From Dickeya fangzhongdai (GTDB taxonomy: Bacteria; Pseudomonadota; Gammaproteobacteria; Enterobacterales; Enterobacteriaceae), in contig NZ_CP025003.1 in assembly GCF_002812485.1 (NCBI RefSeq), forward strand, positions 2,790,001-2,854,000: a stretch of DNA of 64,000 nucleotides. Reading direction: 5' to 3'. The notes beneath the pieces are model-generated. The model made no database searches. It saw only the letters and a program-made list of their open reading frames with translations, and was not told the origin of the DNA. The translations under genes and the position numbers were made by a program. Shown here piece by piece: positions 20,423 through 29,378 of the stretch (positions are counted from its first letter, which is position 1; the number at the start of each line of letters is the position of its first letter).

Positions 20423-23400
20423 CAGGCTTTCTCCTGCAGATGAGGTTGCACATGGGAAGACAGGTCGTCATGGCTGTCCTCATCCAGCCAGTCGATACGG
20501 TTCATCTTGCGGACCACCACGAATTCATCGCGGTTGGAACCGACGGTGCCATAGTAGTTAAAGCCATACGCCAGTTGAGCGTAGCCGCCGATCATGTGGG
20601 TCGGTTTCGGGCAAACGCGCGTGACCGAGTTATGAATGCCGCCGCGCTGGCCGGTGACTTCCGAGCCGGGCAGGTTCACCAGCCGCTCCTGAGCGTGGTA
20701 CATCATGGTCATGCCGGACGGAATACGCTGACTCACCACCGCACGGGCGGTCAGCGCGCCGTTGGCGTTAAACACTTCCACCCAGTCGTTGTCGGCGATG
20801 GTCAGCTCGCGGGCATCATCCTCGCTCAGCCAGACAATTGGCCCGCCGCGCCCCAGCGTCAGCATCAACAGGTTTTCGCTGTAGGTGGAGTGAATCCCCC
20901 ACTTCTGATGCGGCGTCAGGAAGTTGAGCGCCTTTTCCGGGTTACCGTTGGGCTTTTTATTCAGCAACGGCTGCGCCGCGCGGGTATCTACCGGCGGGCG
21001 ATACACCAGCAGGCTTTCGCCGAAGGCGCGCATCCACTCGTGATCCTGATACAGTTGCTGGCGACCGGAAATCGTGCGCCACGGAATCAGTTCATGCACG
21101 TTGGTGTAACAGGCGTTGTAAGACACATGCTCGTCTTCCAGACCGGACCAGGTCGGGCTGGAAATGATTTTGCGCGGCTGCGCCTGAATATCCCGGAAGC
21201 GGATTTTTTCTTCCTCTTTCGGGTGCGCCAGATGGGTGTGATCGCGCCCGGTAACCTTGCTCAGCGCCGCCCAGGCTTTTACCGCCACCTGGCCGTTGGT
21301 TTCCGGCGCCAGCGACAGAATCACCTCGGCGGCGTCTATCGCCGTGTCGATTCTCGGGCGGCCGGCGGCCGGGCCGTCTTCCTGCACCCGGTTCAGACGC
21401 TTGAGGAAATCGACTTCATTCTGGGTATTCCAGCTGATGCCTTTACCGCCGTTGCCCAGCTTATCCAGCAACGGACCGAGCGAGGTAAAGCGGGTATACA
21501 GGTTCGGGTAGTCGCGCTCTACCGTCATGATGTGCGGCGCGGTTTTGCCCGGAATCAGGTCGCATTCGCCTTTTTTCCAGTCTTGCACCCCCAGCGGCTG
21601 CGCCATTTCGGCCGCCGAATCATGCTGGATCGGCAGCGTCACTACATCGGTTTCCACCCCCAGATGCCCCTGACAGACGCGAGAGAAGGTTTTCGCCAGC
21701 CCTTTATAGATTTCCCAGTCGGTTTTCGACTCCCAGGCCGGGTCAACCGCCGCCGACAGCGGGTGGATGAACGGATGCATGTCCGAGGTGTTCATGTCGT
21801 CCTTTTCATACCAGGTGGCGGTCGGCAACACGATGTCGGAATAGAGACAGGTGCTGGACATGCGGAAATCGAGCGTTACCACCAGATCCAGCTTGCCTTC
21901 GCCGCCCTGCTCGCGCCATTCCACCTCTTCCGGCGTCACGCCGCCCTGCTGGCCCAAATCCTGCCCCTGAATACCGTGTTCGGTGCCCAGCAGGTACTTG
22001 AGCATGTACTCATGCCCCTTACCGGATGAACCCAGCAAGTTGGAACGCCAGATAAACAGGTTGCGCGGGAAGTTTTGCGGGTTATCCGGCTGCTCGGCGG
22101 CAAAACGCAGGCGGCCGGCTTTCAGTTCCGCTACGGTGTAATCCTGCGGCGACATGCCGGCGGCCGCGGCCTGCCCGGCGATACGCAGCGGGTTTGCGCC
22201 CAGCTGCGGCGCCGACGGCAACCAGCCCATGCGCTCGGCGCGCACGTTGAAATCGATCAGGCTGCCGCTGAAACGGGAGCGGTCCGCCAGCGGCGACAGC
22301 AGCTCCTGCGGCGCGATGGTTTCGTAACGCCACTGGCTGGAGTGGTTATAGAAGAACGAGGTGCTGTTCATATGACGCGGCGGGCGCTGCCAGTCCAGAC
22401 CGAATGCCAGCGGCAGCCAGCCGGTTTGCGGACGCAGTTTCTCCTGACCGACATAATGCGCCCAGCCGCCGCCGCTCTGCCCGACGCAGCCGCAGAAGAT
22501 CAGCATATTGATCAGCCCGCGGTAGTTCATGTCGAGGTGATACCAGTGGTTCATACCCGCGCCGACGATAATCATCGAACGGCCGTGGGTTTTGTCGGCG
22601 TTATCGGCGAACTCACGGGCGATGCGGATAATGTTCTGGCGCGACACGCCGGTGATCTGCTCCGCCCATGCCGGGGTGTAGGCTTTTACCTGATCATAAT
22701 CCGTTACCTGATCATCGCCGGTCGCGCACTGCGCGTCGTCCAGACCGCGATCCACGCCGTAGTTGGCGAGCGTCAGGTCATAAACGCTGGTGACCAGCGC
22801 CTGCTGACCATCAGCCAGCGTCAGGCGTTTGACCGGCAGTTGATGCAGCAGCACCTCGTCCAGCGCAACGCTGGCGAAGTTTTCACTGGATGCGCCGCCA
22901 AAATAGGGGAAACCGACGGACACCACGTCGTCGTGCTTGCCCAACAGGCTCAGTTGCAGATTGACATCACGCTGGGCGCTGCCTTCGCGCTGTTCCAGAT
23001 TCCATTTGCCCTGCTCACCCCAGCGATAACCGATGGAGCCCTGCGGCGCGACCAGTTCGCCGGTGGGTTCGTCAATGGCGACGGTTTTCCACTCCGGGTT
23101 GTTCTCCTGCCCCAGGTTGCCCACCAGATCGGCGGCGCGCAGCAAACGCCCGGCGGCGTAGCTACCATCCGCACGCGCCTCCAGCAGCACCAGCATCGGC
23201 ATGTCGGTATAGCGGCGCACGTAATCGGTGAAGTACTGGCGCGGCTGTTTGAGATGAAATTCGTTGAGGATCACGTGACCCATCGCCAGCGCCAGCGCGC
23301 TGTCGGTGCCCTGTTTCGGATTCAGCCACTGATCGCACAGCTTGGCGATTTCCGCATAATCCGGGGTGATGGCAACGGTTTTGGTGCCTTTATAGCGAAC

Positions 23401-24210
23401 TTCCGCAAAAAAGTGTGCATCGGGGGTACGGGTCTGCGGTACGTTGGAACCCCAGGCGATGATGTACGATGCGTTATACCAGTCGGCCGATTCCGGCACG
23501 TCGGTCTGTTCGCCCCAGGTTTGCGGCGAGGCCGGCGGCAGGTCGCAATACCAGTCGTAAAAACTCAGGCATACCCCGCCCAGCAGCGACAGGTAACGGG
23601 CGCCGGCAGCGTAGGACACCATCGACATCGCCGGGATCGGCGAAAAGCCAATCACCCGGTCCGGGCCGAAGGTTTTGGCGGTATACACGTTGGCGGCGGC
23701 GATCAGTTCATTCACCTCCTGCCAGTCGGCGCGCACAAAACCGCCGCGCCCGCGCACCTGCTTATATTCCCGCGTTTTGCCCGCGTCGCCGACGATTGAC
23801 GCCCAGGCGTCCACCGGGTCGGCATGATGCTGACGCGCCTCACGCCACAGCTTCATCAGGCGTTTGCGCACCATCGGGTATTTCAGCCGGTTAGCGCTGT
23901 AGAGATACCAGGAATAGCTGGCGCCGCGCGGGCAGCCGCGCGGCTCATGATTCGGCAGGTCCGGCCGGGTGCGGGGGTAATCGGTTTGCTGTGTCTCCCA
24001 GGTGACCAGCCCGTTTTTAACGTAAATCTTCCAGCTGCATGAACCGGTACAGTTGACGCCATGCGTCGAACGCACCACCTTGTCATGTTGCCAGCGGCTG
24101 CGATAGCCGTCCTCCCAGTCACGATTGGTATTCAGCGTCTGGCCGTGATCGCCGGAAAACGGCTCGGCCACCTGTTTGAAATAACGTAACCGGTCAAGAA
24201 ATTTGCTCAT
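20422..24210 (-). CDS. narG: Respiratory nitrate reductase, alpha subunit
   Basis: The 1262-residue catalytic subunit (E. coli 1247) reduces nitrate to nitrite at a molybdenum bis-MGD centre on the cytoplasmic side. With the start at 24210 the FS0 cluster ligands are His50, Cys54, Cys58 and Cys93, the same numbering as in E. coli, and GGAGAG stands 6 bp before the ATG. A frame extension of 22 codons upstream is rejected on these grounds. It is the first gene of narGHJI. An FNR-type box lies 103-116 bp upstream of the ATG. Confidence 0.97.
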   Translation of the reverse strand: MSKFLDRLRYFKQVAEPFSGDHGQTLNTNRDWEDGYRSRWQHDKVVRSTHGVNCTGSCSWKIYVKNGLVTWETQQTDYPRTRPDLPNHEPRGCPRGASYSWYLYSANRLKYPMVRKRLMKLWREARQHHADPVDAWASIVGDAGKTREYKQVRGRGGFVRADWQEVNELIAAANVYTAKTFGPDRVIGFSPIPAMSMVSYAAGARYLSLLGGVCLSFYDWYCDLPPASPQTWGEQTDVPESADWYNASYIIAWGSNVPQTRTPDAHFFAEVRYKGTKTVAITPDYAEIAKLCDQWLNPKQGTDSALALAMGHVILNEFHLKQPRQYFTDYVRRYTDMPMLVLLEARADGSYAAGRLLRAADLVGNLGQENNPEWKTVAIDEPTGELVAPQGSIGYRWGEQGKWNLEQREGSAQRDVNLQLSLLGKHDDVVSVGFPYFGGASSENFASVALDEVLLHQLPVKRLTLADGQQALVTSVYDLTLANYGVDRGLDDAQCATGDDQVTDYDQVKAYTPAWAEQITGVSRQNIIRIAREFADNADKTHGRSMIIVGAGMNHWYHLDMNYRGLINMLIFCGCVGQSGGGWAHYVGQEKLRPQTGWLPLAFGLDWQRPPRHMNSTSFFYNHSSQWRYETIAPQELLSPLADRSRFSGSLIDFNVRAERMGWLPSAPQLGANPLRIAGQAAAAGMSPQDYTVAELKAGRLRFAAEQPDNPQNFPRNLFIWRSNLLGSSGKGHEYMLKYLLGTEHGIQGQDLGQQGGVTPEEVEWREQGGEGKLDLVVTLDFRMSSTCLYSDIVLPTATWYEKDDMNTSDMHPFIHPLSAAVDPAWESKTDWEIYKGLAKTFSRVCQGHLGVETDVVTLPIQHDSAAEMAQPLGVQDWKKGECDLIPGKTAPHIMTVERDYPNLYTRFTSLGPLLDKLGNGGKGISWNTQNEVDFLKRLNRVQEDGPAAGRPRIDTAIDAAEVILSLAPETNGQVAVKAWAALSKVTGRDHTHLAHPKEEEKIRFRDIQAQPRKIISSPTWSGLEDEHVSYNACYTNVHELIPWRTISGRQQLYQDHEWMRAFGESLLVYRPPVDTRAAQPLLNKKPNGNPEKALNFLTPHQKWGIHSTYSENLLMLTLGRGGPIVWLSEDDARELTIADNDWVEVFNANGALTARAVVSQRIPSGMTMMYHAQERLVNLPGSEVTGQRGGIHNSVTRVCPKPTHMIGGYAQLAYGFNYYGTVGSNRDEFVVVRKMNRIDWLDEDSHDDLSSHVQPHLQEKA

Positions 24211-24312
24211 CCGGACTCTCCTGCTGCGGAACCTGACGGTTCCTGTCGTTATGAAGTACACGTGGGTTTTGCTCACTGAGGCGTAGGGTAGCCAGCCGGA
24301 TAAGTGCCAGAA

Positions 24313-24326
24313 TTGACAGCGATCAA
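24313..24326 (-). promoter_or_regulatory. FNR box upstream of narG
   Basis: In the direction of narG it reads TTGATCGCTGTCAA, one mismatch from the FNR consensus TTGAT-N4-ATCAA and close to the E. coli narG site. Its centre is about 109 bp before the ATG, fitting anaerobic activation. GGAGGTAG near 24475 could be a NarL half-site but is not convincing. Confidence 0.8.
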
Positions 24327-24689
24327 GCCAGCCCGGGCCGGTTTACGCGGGGAACAGCGGAGATACCACCAAAGGATTACGCGAAAAAAACAACCCAATA
24401 GACTGATAATTAATGGAATTTATTGATTTGCAATGATCAGGGGAGAGGATACTCACCCCCGGTGACTATTTGGAGGTAGTAGGTCGTATCAGGCGACCAA
24501 AACCGGTTTTTCACCCCGACGCTTTAGCCTGAATGAGCGCAGCCATAAGTGGGTGGTAAATGTAAGCCGGTCAATTCTGCGGCAGAGTAAGGCCGTAGCA
24601 GGTGTAAACGCCGCTACAGATGGCAGGAAGATTTAAGATCGGTAATCGGGCACAAAAGCAGCCCAAGAACGAGCATGTAGGATTATGGC

Positions 24690-24716
24690 GTGGATGGGTG
24701 GATGGGTGGATGGGAT
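24690..24716. repeat. Short tandem repeat, 8-bp unit
   Basis: The unit GGATGGGT is repeated three times with a partial fourth copy between narK and narG. It is a simple-sequence tract that could vary in copy number. Confidence 0.7.
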
Positions 24717-24733
24717 GAAAGCGTGCGGAAACG

Positions 24734-24769
24734 CTACCGCGTTGAGGTTTCACGGCCTCAACGCGGTAG
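24734..24769. terminator. Long perfect hairpin between narK and narG
   Basis: CTACCGCGTTGAGG (24734-24747) pairs perfectly with CCTCAACGCGGTAG (24756-24769), loop 8 nt. It lies 89-124 bp past the narK stop. Neither side has a strong T-run, so it may be a rho-independent terminator of modest strength or an mRNA-stabilising hairpin. Confidence 0.55.
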
Positions 24770-24798
24770 GATTGTTCATCGAACAATTATTCAACGAT

Positions 24799-24858
24799 CA
24801 AAAGCATTGTTTGCCGATAAATAGCATTGCTCGGCGATAAATAGCATTGTTCGGCGAT
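24799..24858. repeat. Three 20-bp tandem repeats at the narK stop codon
   Basis: The core AGCATTG(T/C)T(T/C)G(C/G)CGAT recurs with an exact period of 20 bp (cores at 24803, 24823 and 24843). The last copy runs into the narK stop codon at 24858-24860, so the repeat probably grew by duplication of the gene's end. Confidence 0.75.
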
Positions 24859-26249
24859 CAGGCGCGGGCTTTACGTCCGTAACACAGCCAGGTGATAACC
24901 ACGCAGGCCACGTAAAACACCACGAAGATCTTCATGGCGCCGGCGGGCGAGCCGGTCAACGCCAGCGAGGTGCCGAACGCTTTCGGGATAAAAAAGCCGC
25001 CGATAGCGCCGATGGCGGAAATAAATCCCAGCGCCGCGGCGGTATCGGTCACCGCGCTGCGCTGCGCTTCATCTTCGCCGCCGCCTGCTGCGGTCACCCT
25101 CGCCACTGTCAGCCCGCGGAAAATCACCGCGATCATCTGGAAGGTCGACCCGCTTCCCAGCCCGGCCGTTAAAAACAACAGCATGAAGATACCGAAGAAC
25201 AGCAGGAAGGAACCGGGATGATTGTCACCCGGCAACGCGGTGAACAACAGCACGGACAGGATCGCCATCAGCACGAAATTGATCAGCGTCACCCGCACGC
25301 CGCCGAAGCGGTCCGACAGCATGCCGCCCACCGGACGCGCCAGCGCCCCCAACAACGGACCGCAAAAGGCGTAATGCAGGATAATCACATCCGGGAACTG
25401 GGTTTTCGACAGCATGGCGAAACCGGCGGAAAAACCGATAAAAGAGCCGAACGCCGACAGATACAGTACGCTGAGGATCCACAAGTGCGCCCGTTTGAGC
25501 ACCGGCAACTGCTGGCGGAGCGACGCTTTGGCGGTGGACAGATCGTTCATGCCGAACCAGGCCGCCGCCGACGCGATAAGCAGCAGCGGCACCCACACCC
25601 AGGGCGCATTCTGCAACCAGACCTGACCGCCGTCCGGCTGCGCCACGCCATTGCCGGTAAAACTCAGCACCGGCAGAAAAATCACCACCGGCACCAGTAA
25701 CTGCATCACGCTAACGCCCAGATTACCAAAGCCGCCATTCAGGCCCAGCGCGCTGCCCTGCTGCGCCTTGGGAAAAAAGAAGCTGATGTTAGCCATGCTG
25801 GAGGCAAAATTGGCGCCGGCGAACCCGCACAGCAACGAGATAATGATGAATACGCCGTAGGGCGTCTGCGGATCCTGCACCACGAACCCCAGCCACACGC
25901 ACGGGATGATAAGAATCAGCGTACTGAAGGTGGTCCAGCGGCGCCCGCCCGCCAGTGGAATAATGAACGAATACGGCACCCGCAGCAGCGCGCCGGATAC
26001 CGACGGCAAGGCGGTCAGCATAAACAGCTGGTCGGTGGTGAAATGGAACCCAACCTTGTTCAGGTTGACGGCCACGGTGCTGAACAACATCCAGACACAG
26101 AAAGCCAGCAACAGACAAGGAATTGAAATCCACAGGTTGCGCTGGGCGATACCGCGCCCCTGTGTTTGCCAGAACTGAACGTCTTCCGGGCGCCATTCCC
26201 GGATAACAGTCTGCCGTGAAGCGCCTGGCGTAATGGTTGACTGCGTCAT
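24858..26249 (-). CDS. narK: Nitrate/nitrite antiporter
   Basis: The 463-residue MFS transporter (same length as E. coli NarK) imports nitrate and exports nitrite. Twelve membrane segments are visible. Conserved features are Arg90 in ALLRVPYSF, a substrate-binding Arg in ARPVGGMLSDRFGG near 306, and the Gly-rich nitrate-signature segments around GGFGNLGVSVMQ and GLGSGSTFQM. Position next to narX favours NarK over NarU. An FNR box lies 70-83 bp upstream. Confidence 0.95.
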   Translation of the reverse strand: MTQSTITPGASRQTVIREWRPEDVQFWQTQGRGIAQRNLWISIPCLLLAFCVWMLFSTVAVNLNKVGFHFTTDQLFMLTALPSVSGALLRVPYSFIIPLAGGRRWTTFSTLILIIPCVWLGFVVQDPQTPYGVFIIISLLCGFAGANFASSMANISFFFPKAQQGSALGLNGGFGNLGVSVMQLLVPVVIFLPVLSFTGNGVAQPDGGQVWLQNAPWVWVPLLLIASAAAWFGMNDLSTAKASLRQQLPVLKRAHLWILSVLYLSAFGSFIGFSAGFAMLSKTQFPDVIILHYAFCGPLLGALARPVGGMLSDRFGGVRVTLINFVLMAILSVLLFTALPGDNHPGSFLLFFGIFMLLFLTAGLGSGSTFQMIAVIFRGLTVARVTAAGGGEDEAQRSAVTDTAAALGFISAIGAIGGFFIPKAFGTSLALTGSPAGAMKIFVVFYVACVVITWLCYGRKARA

Positions 26250-26318
26250 AAAAAGCCTCGGTCAGTAAAAATGCCTATAACACTACGCGCCACATTAGAA
26301 GGTATGACCGGGGCAAAG

Positions 26319-26332
26319 TTGATATACATCAA
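26319..26332 (-). promoter_or_regulatory. FNR box of narK
   Basis: TTGATATACATCAA is a perfect match to TTGAT-N4-ATCAA. Its centre is 76 bp before the narK ATG, consistent with a class II site at about -41 from a start point some 35 bp upstream of the gene. Confidence 0.9.
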
Positions 26333-26480
26333 CAGGTTGTTGGGTAAAAAAATGCGTCTCTTTTGCGCCCCCTCCCAAATAGGTAAGCGATAATGACAAG
26401 TTAATGTCATAGTTTCATACTGTTATAGTCATTTATTTTGTCACTGTACTCACCGCCTCCCCCTTGTGGAAATTGGGAGG

Positions 26481-26509
26481 TACCTCTTTAGGGGTATAGG
26501 GTTACCCCT
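26481..26509. promoter_or_regulatory. NarL/NarP operator in the narK-narX region
   Basis: TACCTCT-TT-AGGGGTA (26481-26496) is a 7-2-7 arrangement of inverted NarL heptamers (consensus TACYYMT). A third heptamer TACCCCT is at 26503-26509. The site lies between the divergent narK and narX genes, so nitrate-dependent control of either or both is expected. Confidence 0.8.
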
Positions 26510-26667
26510 GAAAATAAGAAAAAATGACCTTGTGATGCGTGAGGCTGTTCTCACGGCAGGCAGCAGGGTTCGGTTTTTTGTCGATCTCCATCAACGCGTA
26601 ACACCATACCCGCAGTACAGTTTTATCACACAAACGCGTTTCCACTTTCGTCACAGGCGGTTTCCCG

Positions 26668-28479
26668 ATGTTCAGACGCTTTCGGCTTCCACTCTCGCTG
26701 GTCAATCAGGTGGCGTTGCTGATGTTGCTGCAGGGTCTGTTGGGGATTGCGGGCATGGCGGTTTCCAGTTGGATGTCGCAAAGCATTCAGGGCAATGCGC
26801 ACGCCATCAATACCGCCGGCTCTCTGCGCATGCAGAGCTACCGGCTGCTGTCGATGGTGCCGCTCGACGCCGGCGGCGAGCGCTATTTGCAGGAGCTGGA
26901 GCAGGATGAAAACGACGACGACCTGCGTCAGGCGGTGGTGCGCGAGGGGCTGAGCGACCAATTCAGCACCCTGCGCCATTACTGGGCGGAGCAGCTTAAA
27001 CCGCGCCTGCGCCAGGCCGAACGCCCGACAGACGCCGCCGCCGCGGTGGCCGATTTTGTCCACCATCTGGATACGCTGGTGCTGGCCATCGACCAGAAAA
27101 CCGAGGCGCACCTGCGGCTGGTGACGCTGGTGCAGCGCGTTTTTATCGGCATCATGCTGTCGCTATTGCTGATCACCTTTTTCTATTTGCGCCACCGCTT
27201 GCTGGCCCCCTGGCGTAAGTTGGTGTCGATGGCGCAGGCCATCGGTCAGGGCGAATTCCATCAGCGGGTGACGCTGCGCGGTCAGGATGAAATGAGCACG
27301 CTGGCGCAGGCGCTGAACAATATGTCGGATGAGCTGTCGGCGATGTACCGCGATCTGGAACGGCGGGTGGCGGAAAAGACCGCTGACCTGCAACAGAAGA
27401 ACGACACGCTGGCGTTTCTCTATCGCGCCAGCCGCCGGCTGCATACCAGCGCGCCGCTCTGCAGCCGACTGCTGCCGGTGCTGGACGAGCTGAGCGCGCT
27501 GATGCCGCTGTCCGATATCCGCTTACAGCTCTATGAAGACAATCATCAGGCGCATGTGACGCCCTCCAGCCTGACGCACATTCCCGACCCCGACGCCTGC
27601 CCGGACAGTCACTGCCAACGCTGCGATCGCCTTGCCCCGCCCCGCATGGCGACCGAAGGCAAACCGGTAAGCTGGGATCTGCACGACAAACTCGGCCATT
27701 ACGGCGTGGTGCTGGCGCGGCTGCCCGACCACCAGCAACTGACGCCCGACCAACACCAGTTGTTCAATACCCTGCTGGAGCAACTGACCAGCACGCTGGC
27801 GCTGGAGCGGCAGTCCAGCCATCAGCAGCAGCTGATGCTGATGGAAGAACGCGCCACCATCGCCCGCGAATTACATGATTCCATCGCCCAGTCGCTCTCC
27901 TGTCTGAAGATTCAGATCAGTTGCCTGCAAATGCAGCACACCGCGCTGACGCCGGAGATACAACAGCAACTGGACGCGATGCGCGATGAAACCAATACCG
28001 CCTACCGTCAGTTACGCGAGTTGCTGACCACCTTCCGGCTCAAACTGTCGGAGTCCGGTCTGCTGGCGGCGTTGCGGGCCACGGCGGACGAATTCAGCCA
28101 GCGCCTCGGCTACGATATCGCGCTGGACTACCAGCTGCCGCTACAGGCGGTTTCCGCTCATCAGGGCATTCATCTGCTGCAGATCGTGCGTGAGGCATTG
28201 AGCAATATTTACAAACATGCTCAGGCTACAGCCGTCGGCATCACCCTGCGTCAGCAGCAGCGGTATATTGAGCTGCGCGTGCGCGATAACGGCATCGGCA
28301 TCAGCGATGACATCGGCCGCGCGAATCATTACGGTTTGATCATCATGCGCGACCGCGCCCGAAGCCTGCACGGCGACTGTACTATTCAACGTCTTGCGTC
28401 CGGCGGCACAGAAGTCTGCGTCAGCTTTCTGGCAGACTACCGCCAGCCCCCCGTATTACCAGGAGAACACCATGACTAA
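26668..28479 (+). CDS. narX: Nitrate/nitrite sensor kinase
   Basis: The 603-residue kinase has two membrane segments (about 15-36 and 153-173) around a periplasmic four-helix sensor, a HAMP domain, a signalling helix, a GAF-like module with the Cys cluster CPDSHCQRC (311-319), phosphoacceptor His403 in [12 protein letters not shown], and an ATPase domain. The nitrate-binding P-box is at 48-60 ([13 protein letters not shown]), with Thr49 where, as I recall, E. coli NarX has Lys. It overlaps narL by 8 bp. Confidence 0.95.
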   Translation: MFRRFRLPLSLVNQVALLMLLQGLLGIAGMAVSSWMSQSIQGNAHAINTAGSLRMQSYRLLSMVPLDAGGERYLQELEQDENDDDLRQAVVREGLSDQFSTLRHYWAEQLKPRLRQAERPTDAAAAVADFVHHLDTLVLAIDQKTEAHLRLVTLVQRVFIGIMLSLLLITFFYLRHRLLAPWRKLVSMAQAIGQGEFHQRVTLRGQDEMSTLAQALNNMSDELSAMYRDLERRVAEKTADLQQKNDTLAFLYRASRRLHTSAPLCSRLLPVLDELSALMPLSDIRLQLYEDNHQAHVTPSSLTHIPDPDACPDSHCQRCDRLAPPRMATEGKPVSWDLHDKLGHYGVVLARLPDHQQLTPDQHQLFNTLLEQLTSTLALERQSSHQQQLMLMEERATIARELHDSIAQSLSCLKIQISCLQMQHTALTPEIQQQLDAMRDETNTAYRQLRELLTTFRLKLSESGLLAALRATADEFSQRLGYDIALDYQLPLQAVSAHQGIHLLQIVREALSNIYKHAQATAVGITLRQQQRYIELRVRDNGIGISDDIGRANHYGLIIMRDRARSLHGDCTIQRLASGGTEVCVSFLADYRQPPVLPGEHHD

Positions 28480-29119
28480 CGACGCCGCCACCGTGCTGCT
28501 AATTGACGACCATCCGATGCTGCGCAACGGCGTCAAGCAGTTGCTTAGCATGGCGCCCGACCTGCGCGTAGTCGGCGAAGCCAGCCACGGCGAGCAGGGC
28601 GTTACGCTGGCGGAACAGCTGGATCCGGATCTGATTCTGCTGGACCTGAACATGCCCGGCATGAATGGGCTGGAAACGCTGGCCCGGTTGCGGGAAACGC
28701 CACTGTCCGGGCGTATCGTGGTGTTCACCGTTTCCAACCACGAAGAAGATGTCATCAGCGCATTTAAAAACGGCGCCGACGGTTATCTGCTCAAAGACAT
28801 GGAGCCGGAAGACCTGCTGGTGGCGCTGCATCAGGCCGCCGCCGGCAAAATGGTGCTCAGCGATGCCCTGACGCCGGTTCTGGCGGCCAGCCTGCGGGAA
28901 ACGCGCAGCAGCGACACGCGGGATATCCAGCAACTGACCCCGCGGGAAAAGGATATCCTGAAGCTGATCGCCCAGGGCCTGCCCAACAAGGTCATCGCCC
29001 GCAAGCTAACGATCACCGAAAGCACGGTGAAAGTACACGTCAAACATCTGCTGAAAAAAATGAAATTGCGCTCCCGGGTAGAAGCCGCTGTCTGGGTGGT
29101 ACAGGAGAAGATTTTTTAA
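28472..29119 (+). CDS. narL: Nitrate response regulator
   Basis: The 215-residue protein has a receiver domain with phosphoacceptor Asp58 (LLDLNMPG) and a LuxR-type helix-turn-helix (about 150-210; [19 protein letters not shown]). It activates narGHJI and narK with nitrate. The start ATG at 28472, inside the end of narX, is preceded by AGGAGAA. A frame extending upstream to 28394 inside narX is rejected. Confidence 0.96.
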   Translation: MTNDAATVLLIDDHPMLRNGVKQLLSMAPDLRVVGEASHGEQGVTLAEQLDPDLILLDLNMPGMNGLETLARLRETPLSGRIVVFTVSNHEEDVISAFKNGADGYLLKDMEPEDLLVALHQAAAGKMVLSDALTPVLAASLRETRSSDTRDIQQLTPREKDILKLIAQGLPNKVIARKLTITESTVKVHVKHLLKKMKLRSRVEAAVWVVQEKIF

Positions 29120-29121
29120 CC

Positions 29122-29144
29122 GCTGGCGGCCGGACGCCGCCAGC
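29122..29144 (+). terminator. Hairpin after narL
   Basis: GCTGGCGGC (29122-29130) and GCCGCCAGC (29136-29144) form a 9-bp stem directly after the narL stop. No T-run follows, so strength is uncertain. Confidence 0.5.
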
Positions 29145-29242
29145 CGAAATAACGCCAGCGATGTCGCCCTTACCTTTTAATGTCAGAAATTACAGTAAAA
29201 TACCCTCGCCTACACTTCTATACATTTGTTTGCACTGGGGGT

Positions 29243-29281
29243 GATAAAGTAACACCTGATCATGGTTTTTAGTACTTTATC
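29243..29281. promoter_or_regulatory. Inverted repeat upstream of the acyltransferase gene
   Basis: GATAAAGTA (29243-29251) and TACTTTATC (29273-29281) are perfect inverted arms with a 21-nt spacer, about 100-140 bp before the next gene. TTTCCTAGA also occurs twice just downstream. These are candidate regulator sites. Confidence 0.4.
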
Positions 29282-29378
29282 GCCATTTTCCTAGATATTT
29301 CCCCATATTCCTTTCCTAGACTCACCTTGTTCGGCGTTTCATTGCGCTTTCGCCAGGCTTAACCGGAGGAAAAAGAGA

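Noticed and set aside
20407..23799. Very long open frames antisense to narH/narG (540 and 574 codons)
   Set aside because: They mirror the codon bias of GC-rich narGH, have no ribosome binding sites and no recognisable product.
24799..24858. Possible CRISPR array
   Set aside because: The repeats are contiguous with a 20-bp period and no spacers, and no cas genes are nearby.
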